37,736 nucleotides of DNA from Betaproteobacteria bacterium (GCA_013298765.1 JAAFJA010000022.1:1-37736); one strand, 5' to 3'. Counted from the first letter of the stretch, positions 1-6,214 are shown. A program made the numbers and translations. Notes: a model not told the origin generated them from the sequence alone.

Positions 1-1
1 G

Positions 2-73
2 TGCGAAGAGCTTCGCCCAGACGTGGACTGGCGGCGCTGGCGTGATCTTGCAACAACCGAGCCCACCCAATGA
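2..73 (+). CDS. C-terminal fragment of an unknown phage protein
   Basis: The frame is open from the window edge and ends at TGA 71-73. The visible 23 residues are charged and Trp/Arg-rich (VDWRRWRDLATTEPTQ). The stop overlaps the next ATG by 4 nt (ATGA at 70-73), the junction used throughout this early operon, which is the main reason to believe the frame. Too little is visible to name a family. Confidence 0.5.
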   Translation, partial: CEELRPDVDWRRWRDLATTEPTQ

Positions 74-225
74 CCTGCCTAAACCCCCCCTGCCCTAAGG
101 GCAAAGTCTGCACGCTTGAATGTGTGCTGCCTCCCGCACCTGTGCCGACCATGAGCGATTTTGCTGTAGCTGCTCTGGCTGCGGCGCTGTTAATCGTTGT
201 TTTGACGAGGATGTGGCGCAAATGA
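70..225 (+). CDS. Small membrane protein, 51 aa, unknown
   Basis: It starts at the ATG overlapping the previous stop and ends at a TGA that overlaps the next ATG by 4 nt. The first half is Pro/Cys-rich (four Cys within 18 residues). The second half, SDFAVAALAAALLIVVLTR followed by MWRK, is one transmembrane helix with a basic tail. A shorter protein from the internal ATG at 151 would be just that helix. Function unknown; membrane location is inferred from hydrophobicity. Confidence 0.5.
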   Translation: MTCLNPPCPKGKVCTLECVLPPAPVPTMSDFAVAALAAALLIVVLTRMWRK

Positions 226-419
226 ATCCCGGCGACAAAGTGCAATTTCGCAATCCACTGCTCCGTGCCCAACTGCCCGGAAGCATCGAGATCATCGGGC
301 TCAACGTAGACGAATCGATCATGCGCGGCGAGCCTGTGTTGGACATTGTCTATCGCGAATCTGGCTTCTTTAATCGCGATACATTCATTGCGCAATCGAT
401 GCTCGAACCCATTCCCTAA
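222..419 (+). CDS. Hypothetical early phage protein, 65 aa
   Basis: The start is the ATG overlapping the preceding stop (ATGA, 222-225); the open frame runs further upstream, but that part overlaps the previous gene. The protein begins MNPGDKVQFRNPLLRAQLPG and looks like a small β-rich domain without Cys clusters or membrane segments. It is the last gene before a hairpin and an intrinsic terminator, so it closes this transcription unit. No family recognised. Confidence 0.6.
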   Translation: MNPGDKVQFRNPLLRAQLPGSIEIIGLNVDESIMRGEPVLDIVYRESGFFNRDTFIAQSMLEPIP

Positions 420-425
420 CCCCTC

Positions 426-476
426 GCTCGCGGCCTCCTCCCCGCGAGCCTTTGCCCTTTCGATAGGGCGTTTTTT
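426..476 (+). ncRNA. Candidate two-hairpin small RNA with anti-SD loop
   Basis: A perfect 8-bp hairpin, GCTCGCGG (426-433) and CCGCGAGC (442-449), displays the loop CCTCCTCC. It is followed by an intrinsic terminator (454-476). The loop is complementary to AGGAGG-type ribosome binding sites. Alphaproteobacterial cuckoo (CcsR-type) RNAs show a similar CCUCCUCCC loop. No promoter is evident, so a processed 3' UTR RNA or simple operon-end structure is equally possible. Confidence 0.3.
454..476 (+). terminator. Intrinsic terminator after first early unit
   Basis: Stem GCCCT (454-458) / AGGGC (465-469), loop TTCGAT, then G and six T (471-476). It lies 35 nt after the stop at 419. The T-run also forms half of a 12-bp inverted repeat with 524-535. 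Confidence 0.7.
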
Positions 477-535
477 GGGCGGTCTGTACACCGCGAGCGC
501 TGTCCCGCAGACGGCGCACGGATCGCCCAAAAAAC
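470..535. repeat. 12-bp perfect inverted repeat in a leader
   Basis: GTTTTTTGGGCG (470-481) is perfectly complementary to CGCCCAAAAAAC (524-535), with 42 nt between. Inside lies a nested GTCTG (482-486) / CAGAC (508-512) pair. The repeat joins the T-tract of the preceding terminator to the leader of the gene at 576. As RNA it could seal the 5' leader of a read-through transcript, or act as a bidirectional terminator. Confidence 0.6.
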
Positions 536-575
536 TAGACGCCGGATGTGTATTTCTCGGACAGGAGAACCGCGC

Positions 576-791
576 ATGTACAAAAAAGACGCTTTCGACA
601 AAAAGACGAAGCCGCACCGCTGCTACGTCAACGATGAACAGGACAGAGTTTTGAATCAGCTGAAAAGACACTACCGAACCTCGATGAGCAACGCGCTACT
701 GATTGCAGCGAGTAACGAATTGTTGCGAATCGAGCGCGAAGGCGATAGCGCCAAAGTAGAGCCAAAGTTGAATCCGATGGTGTGGCGATGA
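576..791 (+). CDS. Small DNA-binding-like phage protein, 71 aa
   Basis: ATG 576 is chosen because AGGAG lies 8 nt upstream (563-567); an in-frame ATG at 546 has no ribosome binding site. The N-terminus is strongly basic (YKKDAFDKKTKPHR), followed by a helical segment NDEQDRVLNQLKRHYRTSMSNALLIAASNELLR in register with ribbon-helix-helix regulators (short strand, two helices). That suggests a small DNA-binding regulator but is not diagnostic. It opens the next unit and overlaps the following gene by 4 nt. Confidence 0.6.
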   Translation: MYKKDAFDKKTKPHRCYVNDEQDRVLNQLKRHYRTSMSNALLIAASNELLRIEREGDSAKVEPKLNPMVWR

Positions 792-1036
792 ACCTCGAAA
801 TTGACCCCTACGTTGCTCGCAAAACAAGCCTAGGCGCTTGCATTTTGAAGACTGCGCAATCCATGCCGCCTGAGTCGTTTCCGCGCGTTGCAGAGCCCAA
901 AAAAACGAAAAAGCTTGATGAGTTCGACGCGGCGTCGGCAAAGCGTCTGCACGCTTCTGGCGTTTGGACTGTGTCAGCGCTGGCGAAGCATTTCGGTGTG
1001 ACGGTTCGCTATTTGAATGAGCGGGTGTTGGCGTGA
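788..1036 (+). CDS. Hypothetical protein with C-terminal HTH-like segment, 82 aa
   Basis: ATG 788 overlaps the previous TGA (ATGA); a GTG two codons earlier (782) is also in frame. The end, VSALAKHFGVTVRYLNERV, matches a helix-turn-helix spacing (SALAKHFGV-TVRYLNERV) of the kind found in small phage regulators and HTH_23-like proteins. The middle is Lys-rich. The stop overlaps the next GTG by 4 nt. A regulatory role is inferred only. Confidence 0.6.
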   Translation: MNLEIDPYVARKTSLGACILKTAQSMPPESFPRVAEPKKTKKLDEFDAASAKRLHASGVWTVSALAKHFGVTVRYLNERVLA

Positions 1037-1329
1037 GCGAGAAGCCATTTTTACCCGGCATGAAGCTCACGCCTTATGGCGTCAAAGATGACCCGCTAAT
1101 GGGCGGGGCGTTTGTTGGCTGCTTGTACTGGGCAATCAGACAGTCTGATGTTGTCGCTGAGTTCGAAAAAGAAACGGGCGAAACCCTGTTTCAGGCTCGC
1201 TCACCCACCGAGCGAATGGTTGATAAAGCGACAGGTCGTGAGGCTGATTTGTTTGCTCGGTTTGCTGACTTCGTGGTCGCCAACTATTGGGGCATCGAAG
1301 GCCAAGAAGTTGACGAGGCTGCGCGATGA
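1033..1329 (+). CDS. Hypothetical early phage protein, 98 aa
   Basis: It uses GTG at 1033, overlapping the preceding stop (GTGA). The protein contains GGAFVGCLYWAIRQ and a conserved-looking FEKETGETLF segment, then an acidic C-terminus. It is predicted soluble and mainly helical. Small proteins of this type often sit beside replication genes in temperate phages of betaproteobacteria, but no named family is recognised. ATGA overlap with the resolvase gene. Confidence 0.65.
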   Translation: MSEKPFLPGMKLTPYGVKDDPLMGGAFVGCLYWAIRQSDVVAEFEKETGETLFQARSPTERMVDKATGREADLFARFADFVVANYWGIEGQEVDEAAR

Positions 1330-1799
1330 CGCCAGTTTTTATCCTCGGTATTGACCCCGGTACAACTCAATCAGGCTTCGCGTACTTCGACGGACGACGA
1401 GTCATCGAATCAGGCGTTTGCTCGAACGAAACGCTTTTGAGCGTTTGCAGAGAGCCCGCAACAGACTGCACCGTTGCAATCGAGACGATTGCGAGCTACG
1501 GCATGCCTGTAGGCCGCGAAGTTTTCGAAACATGCGTTTGGATTGGTCGTTTTGTTGAGGCGGTTAATCAGCCGAGCACGAAGCGAATCACGCGCGTGGA
1601 AGTGAAGAGCAATCTTTGCCACAGCGCGAAAGCCAACGACAGCAACATCCGACAGGCCTTAATTGACCGTTTAGGCGCTCCGGGGACGAAAAAGGCACAA
1701 GGGCCTACCTACGGCGTCAAAACGCACGCATGGGCGGCTTTAGCCGTTGCTGTGACGGCTTACGATCAGATGACGGAAGCGAAGGCTTGTAATGACTGA
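1326..1799 (+). CDS. RuvC-like Holliday junction resolvase, 157 aa
   Basis: Predicted RNase H-fold junction endonuclease that would resolve recombination and replication intermediates before packaging. The N-terminus FILGIDPGTTQSGFAYFDG is the RuvC motif I with D10; a second acid follows in AIETIASYGMPVG (E53), and DSNIRQALIDRL and KTHAWAALAVAVTAYD match the third and fourth motifs. Around the last motif I see H134 but Ala where bacterial RuvC has its final Asp, a variation I associate with this phage subgroup. Length matches RuvC (about 160-170 aa). ATG overlaps the upstream stop; its end overlaps the HNH gene start by 8 nt. Confidence 0.85.
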   Translation: MTPVFILGIDPGTTQSGFAYFDGRRVIESGVCSNETLLSVCREPATDCTVAIETIASYGMPVGREVFETCVWIGRFVEAVNQPSTKRITRVEVKSNLCHSAKANDSNIRQALIDRLGAPGTKKAQGPTYGVKTHAWAALAVAVTAYDQMTEAKACND

Positions 1800-2148
1800 G
1801 CGCCACCGAGCCATTTACGAGCGCTACGATGATCGATGCGGCTATTGCGGGCACCATTTAGACACGCCACGCGCCGACGGCAAGAGCGGCAGGCGATGCG
1901 TGGATCACATTGTTCCCGATCGCACGGACGGCAGAAATTCACCGAAAAACTTAATGCCATCATGCTGGAACTGCAACAGCATAAAGCATGCTCGTCCGCT
2001 TGATTTTTTGCGACGTTACAGAGGGCTGCAAAAGGCCGGGCTTGCCGAGATTGTTTCGTTGGCACAGTATGACGAATTAGTTAATGTGGGCGTACCAATG
2101 CCGCCGTTACCGATTTATGAGTTTCACTTCGAGGGTCGAGCCCCTTGA
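1792..2148 (+). CDS. HNH endonuclease, 118 aa
   Basis: A compact ββα-metal nuclease. Two Cys pairs (C16/C19 in CGYC and C58/C61 in CWNC) form the zinc knuckle; the core VDHIVPDRTDGRNSPKNLMPSC gives D38-H39 and N53. Such genes occur both as free-standing homing nucleases and as phage replication or packaging cofactors. The early position beside RuvC, with tight gene overlaps on both sides, suggests an integrated role rather than a recent insertion, but homing cannot be excluded. Confidence 0.85.
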   Translation: MTERHRAIYERYDDRCGYCGHHLDTPRADGKSGRRCVDHIVPDRTDGRNSPKNLMPSCWNCNSIKHARPLDFLRRYRGLQKAGLAEIVSLAQYDELVNVGVPMPPLPIYEFHFEGRAP

Positions 2149-3182
2149 GCGTCGAAGCTATCTCGTGGGCATGTCGCCAAACGGTTGGTAAGTCGTCGAT
2201 CAAATTCGTTTTGATCGCGCTCGCCAATTATTCGGACGCGCAAGGCTACGCATGGCCTTCGGTGGCGGCGATCTGCGACACCACAGAACAGGATCGCAAA
2301 ACGGTGCTTGCGTCGCTTTCTGCTTTGTGCGAAGCAGGATTGATGATCGACACTGGGCAAAAAAAGGGCGGCACGAAACAGGTTCCTGTGTATCAGTTGC
2401 AGCTACAAAACAATACCAAAAACGGGACAGTTAAAGCTGAGCACAACGATGCCGCTTATGGAGCAGCGCGTCACTATTTGTACCGAGTTACGAACCCCAT
2501 CACCGGGCAGTTTTACGTTGGCGTTAGGTCATGCGTAGGCGATCCGGCGGTAGACAGATATTTTGGAAGCGGTCGATGGCCTAACGCCTGCCAGTTTAAG
2601 GGGGTTTCACTTGCGAAAGAGATCATTCGAGAGTGTGAAACTCGCCAAAAAGCTGAGCACGCTGAACTCGAATTAATCGAGGAAATGCTGCACGACCCTC
2701 TATGTATGAACAGTCCCAAAAGCGGTACCAGTACCGTTTTTCCCGCAAAGAAAACAGTACCGAAAACGGCGGGAAACAGTACCGTTTTTCCCAATAAACA
2801 GTACCAAAAACGGGACACGGAACCGTCAGGAACCGTCAAGGAACCGTCATCAATACATATTCAGCGCCCGCCCGAGGTTGACGAAAAAATTTGGAGGGAC
2901 TGGCTGCTCGTTCGAAAAGCGAAGCGAGCGCCGTTGACCGAGTCGGCTTGGCGGCTGATGCTCGCCGAAATCCAAAAGGCTGACTGGACGGTTCCGAGGG
3001 CAATTGCGCACTGCGTTGAGAGGAATTGGCAAGGATTTCGGGCGGAGTACGTGCAAAACCAAAACGCTCGGTCCAACGCCCCGCCGCGCCCTCAGAAATT
3101 TGACCCTGTCGAGTTCGTCAACCGAGGAAAAACGAATGAAAGTCGCGACCCAAGAATCATCGAAGCCGAGCGTGTGGCGTGA
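2145..3182 (+). CDS. λ O-like replication initiator with inserted GIY-YIG-like module, 345 aa
   Basis: Predicted origin-binding protein. Residues ~5-75 (EAISWACRQTVGKSSIKFVL onward) form an HTH_36-type winged helix. Residues ~109-191 are GIY-YIG-like: YLYRVTN, then YVGVRS, YFGSG, and an acidic AELELIEE helix. Residues ~192-220 are encoded by the iteron array. Residues ~226-304 (IWRDWLLVRKAKRAPLTESA, then NWQGFRAEYV) match the C-terminal domain of phage HTH replication proteins. TTG start overlaps the previous stop (TTGA). The next gene encodes a λ P-like protein, giving an O/P pair. The nuclease module is not usual for this family; no frameshift is seen. Confidence 0.8.
   Translation: MSVEAISWACRQTVGKSSIKFVLIALANYSDAQGYAWPSVAAICDTTEQDRKTVLASLSALCEAGLMIDTGQKKGGTKQVPVYQLQLQNNTKNGTVKAEHNDAAYGAARHYLYRVTNPITGQFYVGVRSCVGDPAVDRYFGSGRWPNACQFKGVSLAKEIIRECETRQKAEHAELELIEEMLHDPLCMNSPKSGTSTVFPAKKTVPKTAGNSTVFPNKQYQKRDTEPSGTVKEPSSIHIQRPPEVDEKIWRDWLLVRKAKRAPLTESAWRLMLAEIQKADWTVPRAIAHCVERNWQGFRAEYVQNQNARSNAPPRPQKFDPVEFVNRGKTNESRDPRIIEAERVA
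2411..2429 (+). repeat. Outlying iteron-like repeat copy
   Basis: CAATACCAAAAACGGGACA is 18/19 identical to 2799-2817. The two copies are read in different frames (N-T-K-N-G-T here, Q-Y-Q-K-R-D there), so DNA, not peptide, is conserved. Together they flank the GIY-YIG-like segment. Confidence 0.7.
2469..2717 (+). other. GIY-YIG-like module within the initiator gene
   Basis: This segment encodes residues 109-191 and resembles a complete small GIY-YIG nuclease domain: YLYRVTN / YVGVRS strands, YFGSG loop, REC-ET and ELELIEE helices, ending near CMNSP. It lies between the outlying iteron copy (2411) and the main array (2711-2817). Whether it arose as a homing-type insertion or a domain fusion is unknown. 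Confidence 0.5.
2711..2817 (+). repeat. Iteron array, probable replication origin
   Basis: CAGTACC-type repeats start at 2711 (CAGTCCC variant), 2729, 2755, 2777 and 2799. The last three are exactly 22 bp apart, about two helical turns. Each is followed by GTTTTTCCC, GAAAACGG or AAAAACGGG. The copies fall in all three reading frames of the initiator gene. In λ the origin iterons likewise sit inside gene O, so this is the likely binding array for the N-terminal winged helix. Confidence 0.7.
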
Positions 3183-3765
3183 GCCAGTGGATGCTGAAAA
3201 GCTCTCGCTGATGGATCATCTTTTCAATCGATTTGATGGGATGTACCCGCAGCGTTGGCGCTCTGCCTTTCCGACCGATACCGCCATTCGAAACTGGAAG
3301 GCCGCATGGCGAGAGGCTTTTGAGCAAGACGCGATCACGGTTGAAGACGTAGCGCGAGGAATCAAGGTCTGTCGATCAACGCATGATTGGCCTCCGTCGC
3401 TGGCTGAATTTTTGAAATGTTGTCGTGTGAAAGTTGACTACGAAACGGCGTTTTACGAGGCAGTGGAACAGATGCGGAATCGGTCTCTTGGGCGCGCGGA
3501 CAAATGGACGCACGCTGCGATTTATTGGGCGGCTATCGACTTCACATCGTTTGAACTGAACAACACGGCATGGGACCGCGCAAAGGCACGTTGGACGCGT
3601 TTGTTGTCCGATAGGCTGCTAAGTGATTGCCCGCCAATTCCTTTGGCGATGATCGCGCTTCCGAAACCCGGCGGAACGATGCCGACACGAGACAGGACGG
3701 CTGAAATGATCGCGGCGACCAAATCGATGTTGAGTAAGTACCGAAACATATCTCCAGCAGCGTGA
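3136..3765 (+). CDS. λ P-like replication protein, helicase recruiter, 209 aa
   Basis: The N-terminal third, MDHLFNRFDGMYPQRW then a WREAF helix, TVEDVARGIKVCRSTHDWPP and LAEFLKCCR, matches the replication protein P pattern (a FP...W...aF...G...C....-WPPS-FL-C arrangement). In λ, P loads host DnaB helicase at O-bound ori; the same role is inferred here from its place directly behind the O-like gene. ATG 3136 is chosen for its upstream GAGGAAA; the start lies inside the end of the initiator gene (47-nt overlap). Length is near that of λ P (233 aa). Confidence 0.75.
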   Translation: MKVATQESSKPSVWREPVDAEKLSLMDHLFNRFDGMYPQRWRSAFPTDTAIRNWKAAWREAFEQDAITVEDVARGIKVCRSTHDWPPSLAEFLKCCRVKVDYETAFYEAVEQMRNRSLGRADKWTHAAIYWAAIDFTSFELNNTAWDRAKARWTRLLSDRLLSDCPPIPLAMIALPKPGGTMPTRDRTAEMIAATKSMLSKYRNISPAA

Positions 3766-3962
3766 CCGATTGCAATTTGTGCCAAACAAGCGCCGGAACC
3801 TACAACGCCCAATGCCTAGATTGCTGTGCTCGACAGCTTGCGCGAACGCCACGGGTGCGAAGGGTGCAGTTGGCGATTCTCGAGGGGCAGCGAGCGATTG
3901 GTCGAGCGACAACAAACGAGGAAGTGATCGCGCGAATGCGTGAAATGAAAGGAATGAAGTGA
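3762..3962 (+). CDS. Small zinc-knuckle protein, 66 aa
   Basis: GTG start overlaps the preceding stop (GTGA). Two CxxC pairs (C4/C7 and C18/C21, NLC and QCLDCC) could bind one zinc; the rest is Arg-rich and helical (QLARTPRVRRVQLAILEGQR). This resembles the small CxxC proteins that follow replication genes in many temperate phages. Nucleic-acid binding is inferred; no named family. Confidence 0.65.
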   Translation: MTDCNLCQTSAGTYNAQCLDCCARQLARTPRVRRVQLAILEGQRAIGRATTNEEVIARMREMKGMK

Positions 3963-4402
3963 ACGAAACATTTGTGCTCGACGGTCAATTGCTCAAATGG
4001 GCTCGCACGTCAAACGGCGGAATGACAGTCACGCTGCAATGCGCCGATCCGGACGCAGCGCAAGCCTATTTCGAGCCTAAAACGACAAAAAAAGGAAATC
4101 AGGCTGGGCAGTTATTTGAGATTGAGTTTCGAGAGCTTGACGACTTCGGGAACGCGCCGCAAACGCCTCAACGATTCGCAGGCGGAGCTATTGCCAAGTG
4201 GTTGATTTGGGACGCGGGCAAAGACGCTTCGTTTTGGGAGTTTCTTGGAGTAGAAAACGAGGTGGCGGCGGGCGCAAAAGTAAAGCAGTTGATCGGATGC
4301 GAAAGTCGAAAGCAAATTGACGGCAATAAGGCGCTTGAAGACTCGTTCCATCATCATGTACGTTGGCCTTATCAACAGTGGCTAGCGGAGCGTGTGAAAT
4401 GA
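3959..4402 (+). CDS. Conserved-type hypothetical phage protein, 147 aa
   Basis: GTG start overlaps the previous stop. The N-terminal half is β-rich (GGMTVTLQCADPDAAQAYFE). The C-terminal half, GGAIAKWLIWDAGKDASFWEFL, then VKQLIGCESRKQID and VRWPYQQWLAERV, resembles a recurrent module of uncharacterised phage proteins near replication and recombination genes in which a replication- or ssDNA-related role is suspected. I cannot name a family. ATGA overlap with the next gene. Confidence 0.65.
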   Translation: MNETFVLDGQLLKWARTSNGGMTVTLQCADPDAAQAYFEPKTTKKGNQAGQLFEIEFRELDDFGNAPQTPQRFAGGAIAKWLIWDAGKDASFWEFLGVENEVAAGAKVKQLIGCESRKQIDGNKALEDSFHHHVRWPYQQWLAERVK

Positions 4403-4590
4403 AAGTGATTCAGGCATTCCCCGGTGGCGTTTTTTCGCGGGAGCAGGTCGCGGCATTTGAGGCATTTGAGGCGGCGTTTCTGTCCGCTATCGCTGATGCA
4501 AAAGGCGCTGGCGTACCCCAAGGGTTGATTGTGGCGATTTTGCACGGACATGCAACGCGCGAAACTTTGATGATGACGGAGCGCTTGTGA
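4399..4590 (+). CDS. Hypothetical early phage protein, 63 aa
   Basis: ATG 4399 overlaps the upstream stop (ATGA); an upstream in-frame ATG at 4363 would intrude on that gene. The protein is a single predicted helical domain (FSREQVAAFEAFEAAFLSAI, then GVPQGLIVAILHGHATRETL). No Cys or membrane segment. Function unknown; position between replication genes and a Ref-like nuclease suggests DNA metabolism. Confidence 0.6.
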   Translation: MKVIQAFPGGVFSREQVAAFEAFEAAFLSAIADAKGAGVPQGLIVAILHGHATRETLMMTERL

Positions 4591-4856
4591 AATCCAAAAA
4601 CCACCGCGCCATAACTGCATTTGAGCGAGCGCACCTAGAGCGAGTGAAGTCGCTTCCGTGCTCGGTATGCGACGCGCCGCCGCCAAGCGACGCGCATCAC
4701 ACCGAGCAACAAAATCACTTTACGACGATAGCGCTTTGTCGTGACTGTCACCAAGGATCATTCAACGGCCGGCACGGCCAAAAAAGGATGTGGGACGTGA
4801 TGAAGATGAACGAAAACGATGCGCTGGATGTAACGATTCGCGCACTTATGAAGTGA
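4587..4856 (+). CDS. Ref-like RecA-dependent nuclease domain protein, 89 aa
   Basis: It resembles the HNH-like catalytic part of phage P1 Ref, a nuclease that cuts DNA within RecA-made D-loops. Visible features: ERAHLERVKSLPCSVC (C25/C28), DAHHTEQQNHFTTIALCRDC (H37, H38, C51/C54), then HQGSFNGRHGQKRMWD, closely matching the family pattern HH...H-T-LC--CH-G--NG-HG----W. It lacks P1 Ref's long disordered N-terminus. GTG start overlaps the previous gene. A role in recombination or replication repair is inferred. Confidence 0.8.
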   Translation: MKSKNHRAITAFERAHLERVKSLPCSVCDAPPPSDAHHTEQQNHFTTIALCRDCHQGSFNGRHGQKRMWDVMKMNENDALDVTIRALMK

Positions 4857-4878
4857 AACTGAATTTCGAAAGATTGAT

Positions 4879-5022
4879 ATGAGTGAAACCCTGAGCTACG
4901 AATTTCCCGCGCCAGACAAAGACGAAAAACCGATTAACGGATTGCTCACACAAGGCATGGCGGAAGTCGCGCTGAAGGCGCTAATGGCAATGTGGTCTGC
5001 GAACGTAAGCGGCTCGCTGTAA
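4879..5022 (+). CDS. Hypothetical small protein, 47 aa
   Basis: ATG 4879 follows a weak GAAAG site. The protein has an acidic N-terminal half (SETLSYEFPAPDKDEKP) and an amphipathic helix (LTQGMAEVALKALMAMWSAN). It lies 22 nt after the Ref-like gene, one of few real gaps in this operon. Coding status is plausible from position; function unknown. Confidence 0.45.
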   Translation: MSETLSYEFPAPDKDEKPINGLLTQGMAEVALKALMAMWSANVSGSL

Positions 5023-5052
5023 ATTTCTTTATCCGGAAGCAGAGCAGGCTTC

Positions 5053-5187
5053 ATGGTGTACGTTGAGTTCCCAGTAGAAAAAATTTCAATCGTTAGGCTG
5101 CAAAACGCGATGGGTGAAGACCCTCAGTACGAGTATCTCGAAGGCATTGATGCGCTTGTTGCTCGTTACAAGCTTGCGTCAAATTGA
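5053..5187 (+). CDS. Hypothetical small protein, 44 aa
   Basis: The frame begins at ATG 5053 after a modest AGCAGG site and ends 19 nt before the start of the Cys-rich gene at 5207. It begins MVYVEFPVEKISIVRLQNAM and is acidic in the middle. Coding is supported mainly by filling the gap between co-oriented genes. No family recognised. Confidence 0.45.
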   Translation: MVYVEFPVEKISIVRLQNAMGEDPQYEYLEGIDALVARYKLASN

Positions 5188-5206
5188 CGATTCGGAGGTT
5201 ATGGGA

Positions 5207-5398
5207 ATGACTGAAAACCTTTGCAAAAAATGCGGCGGTGAAATGCCACCATCAAAAGCTATTGCGTCAGCCTATTGTGCTGGCGAGCCCGATTTTCCCG
5301 GCGATTTAGTGGGGATGACTATGTCGATTGGCGTGGGCGCTGCGAAGTTAGTGCCGTGCCTAAAGTGCGTTGTGTGCGGTTGGAGTGTGAGCGCATGA
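5207..5398 (+). CDS. Zinc-ribbon-like protein, 63 aa
   Basis: ATG 5207 is preferred over ATG 5201 because GGAGG at 5194-5198 is 8 nt from the former and only 2 nt from the latter. Six Cys (C6, C9, C24, C51, C54, C57) in CKKC and CLKCVVC arrangements suggest one or two structural zinc sites. Similar small Cys-rich ORFs are common in early phage operons. ATGA overlap with the next gene. Confidence 0.6.
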   Translation: MTENLCKKCGGEMPPSKAIASAYCAGEPDFPGDLVGMTMSIGVGAAKLVPCLKCVVCGWSVSA

Positions 5399-5610
5399 AC
5401 AAGCAAAGAATCGCCGCCTTGCTTTCCGAGCTTTGCGCAGAACTAGAAGGTTCTGTTGGAACGTTTCAGGTTTTCATTGACCGGCACGAATGCACTTCGT
5501 TTGAAGACCGCAACCGAAGATTTTTTTACACGGCCAAGCTTATTGCAACGACGACGGAAGAAATCTCTACTGACAACCTGCTTAGAGCGGATCGAGACCA
5601 GTTGAAATGA
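5395..5610 (+). CDS. Hypothetical protein, 71 aa
   Basis: ATG overlaps the preceding stop. Mostly helical with charged segments (NKQRIAALLSELCAELEGS, then RNRRFFYTAKLIATTTEEIS). No motifs of known function. ATGA overlap with the next gene supports translation within the same unit. Confidence 0.55.
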   Translation: MNKQRIAALLSELCAELEGSVGTFQVFIDRHECTSFEDRNRRFFYTAKLIATTTEEISTDNLLRADRDQLK

Positions 5611-5810
5611 AAATTAACAAAGAACCGTGCGGCAAGTGCGCCAAAACCGCTCCAGCCGAATCGGGGCATCCGCTGTGGCTCAAATGCCTACCGTTAACTC
5701 AGATCGCTAACGCGGAAGCTTTTCGAGAGCACGGCGGCTCCGCTCGCATCGAGCGGCGTATCGATCATGTCGAAACAATGTGTGAATTTTTTCAAAGGAG
5801 AGCCGATTGA
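5607..5810 (+). CDS. Small Cys-containing protein, 67 aa
   Basis: ATG overlaps the previous stop. The N-terminus EPCGKCAKT has a CxxC (C8/C11) and a third Cys follows in WLKC; this may be a degenerate zinc site. The C-terminus is a charged helix (ARIERRIDHVETMCEFFQRR). The next gene starts within its stop codon (TTGA). Function unknown. Confidence 0.5.
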   Translation: MKINKEPCGKCAKTAPAESGHPLWLKCLPLTQIANAEAFREHGGSARIERRIDHVETMCEFFQRRAD

Positions 5811-6214
5811 TTCAACCGCTTATCGTTTCAGATTTGTTTTTGTCGGCGATGGATCAGGCACAGCGTCGGCTAGACGACATGCAGAACCCAATCCATCAAT
5901 TACAAATTCGTTCGGCGTCGCTAGAGCGTCAGTATGTCGCGCCGCGCGGCAGTAGCGACGCACCGTCTGAAGCCCCAAGAGAGCGTTGCGGCGACGCGGC
6001 TTTAGCAGATCGATTTTTGACGGCCATGACAGCCATTGAGCCACTACCCGCAAGAGCGTGTCGTCATCATTTTTTGATTTCGAGCTACGCATCACTCAAT
6101 GAGCCTTGGGACAAGGTTGCAAGGCACGAAGCGCGCTACTTCAAGTTGTCGCCAGAGTATTATGCGCTACAAGTCCAGCGCGGCGTAGACCTCATCACGG
6201 AGCGCCTATGCTGA
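5807..6214 (+). CDS. Hypothetical protein before the late region, 135 aa; possible late regulator
   Basis: TTG 5807 is taken as the start because it overlaps the previous stop and AAGGAG lies 6-7 nt upstream; ATG 5849 is an alternative. The C-terminal half (LADRFLTAMTAIEPLPARAC, then RHHFLISSYASLNEPWDKVA) is helical and includes KLSPEYYALQVQRGVD. In λ-like maps, antiterminator Q or a late activator sits here, just before the late genes, but I do not recognise a Q family motif. The positional idea is weak. Confidence 0.6.
   Translation: MIQPLIVSDLFLSAMDQAQRRLDDMQNPIHQLQIRSASLERQYVAPRGSSDAPSEAPRERCGDAALADRFLTAMTAIEPLPARACRHHFLISSYASLNEPWDKVARHEARYFKLSPEYYALQVQRGVDLITERLC

Noticed and set aside
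2145-3182. Group I intron or intein in the initiator gene
   Set aside because: The frame is continuous, and no intein block motifs (N-terminal Cys/Ser, HN-C/S end) or intron structure are visible; an in-frame domain insertion fits better.
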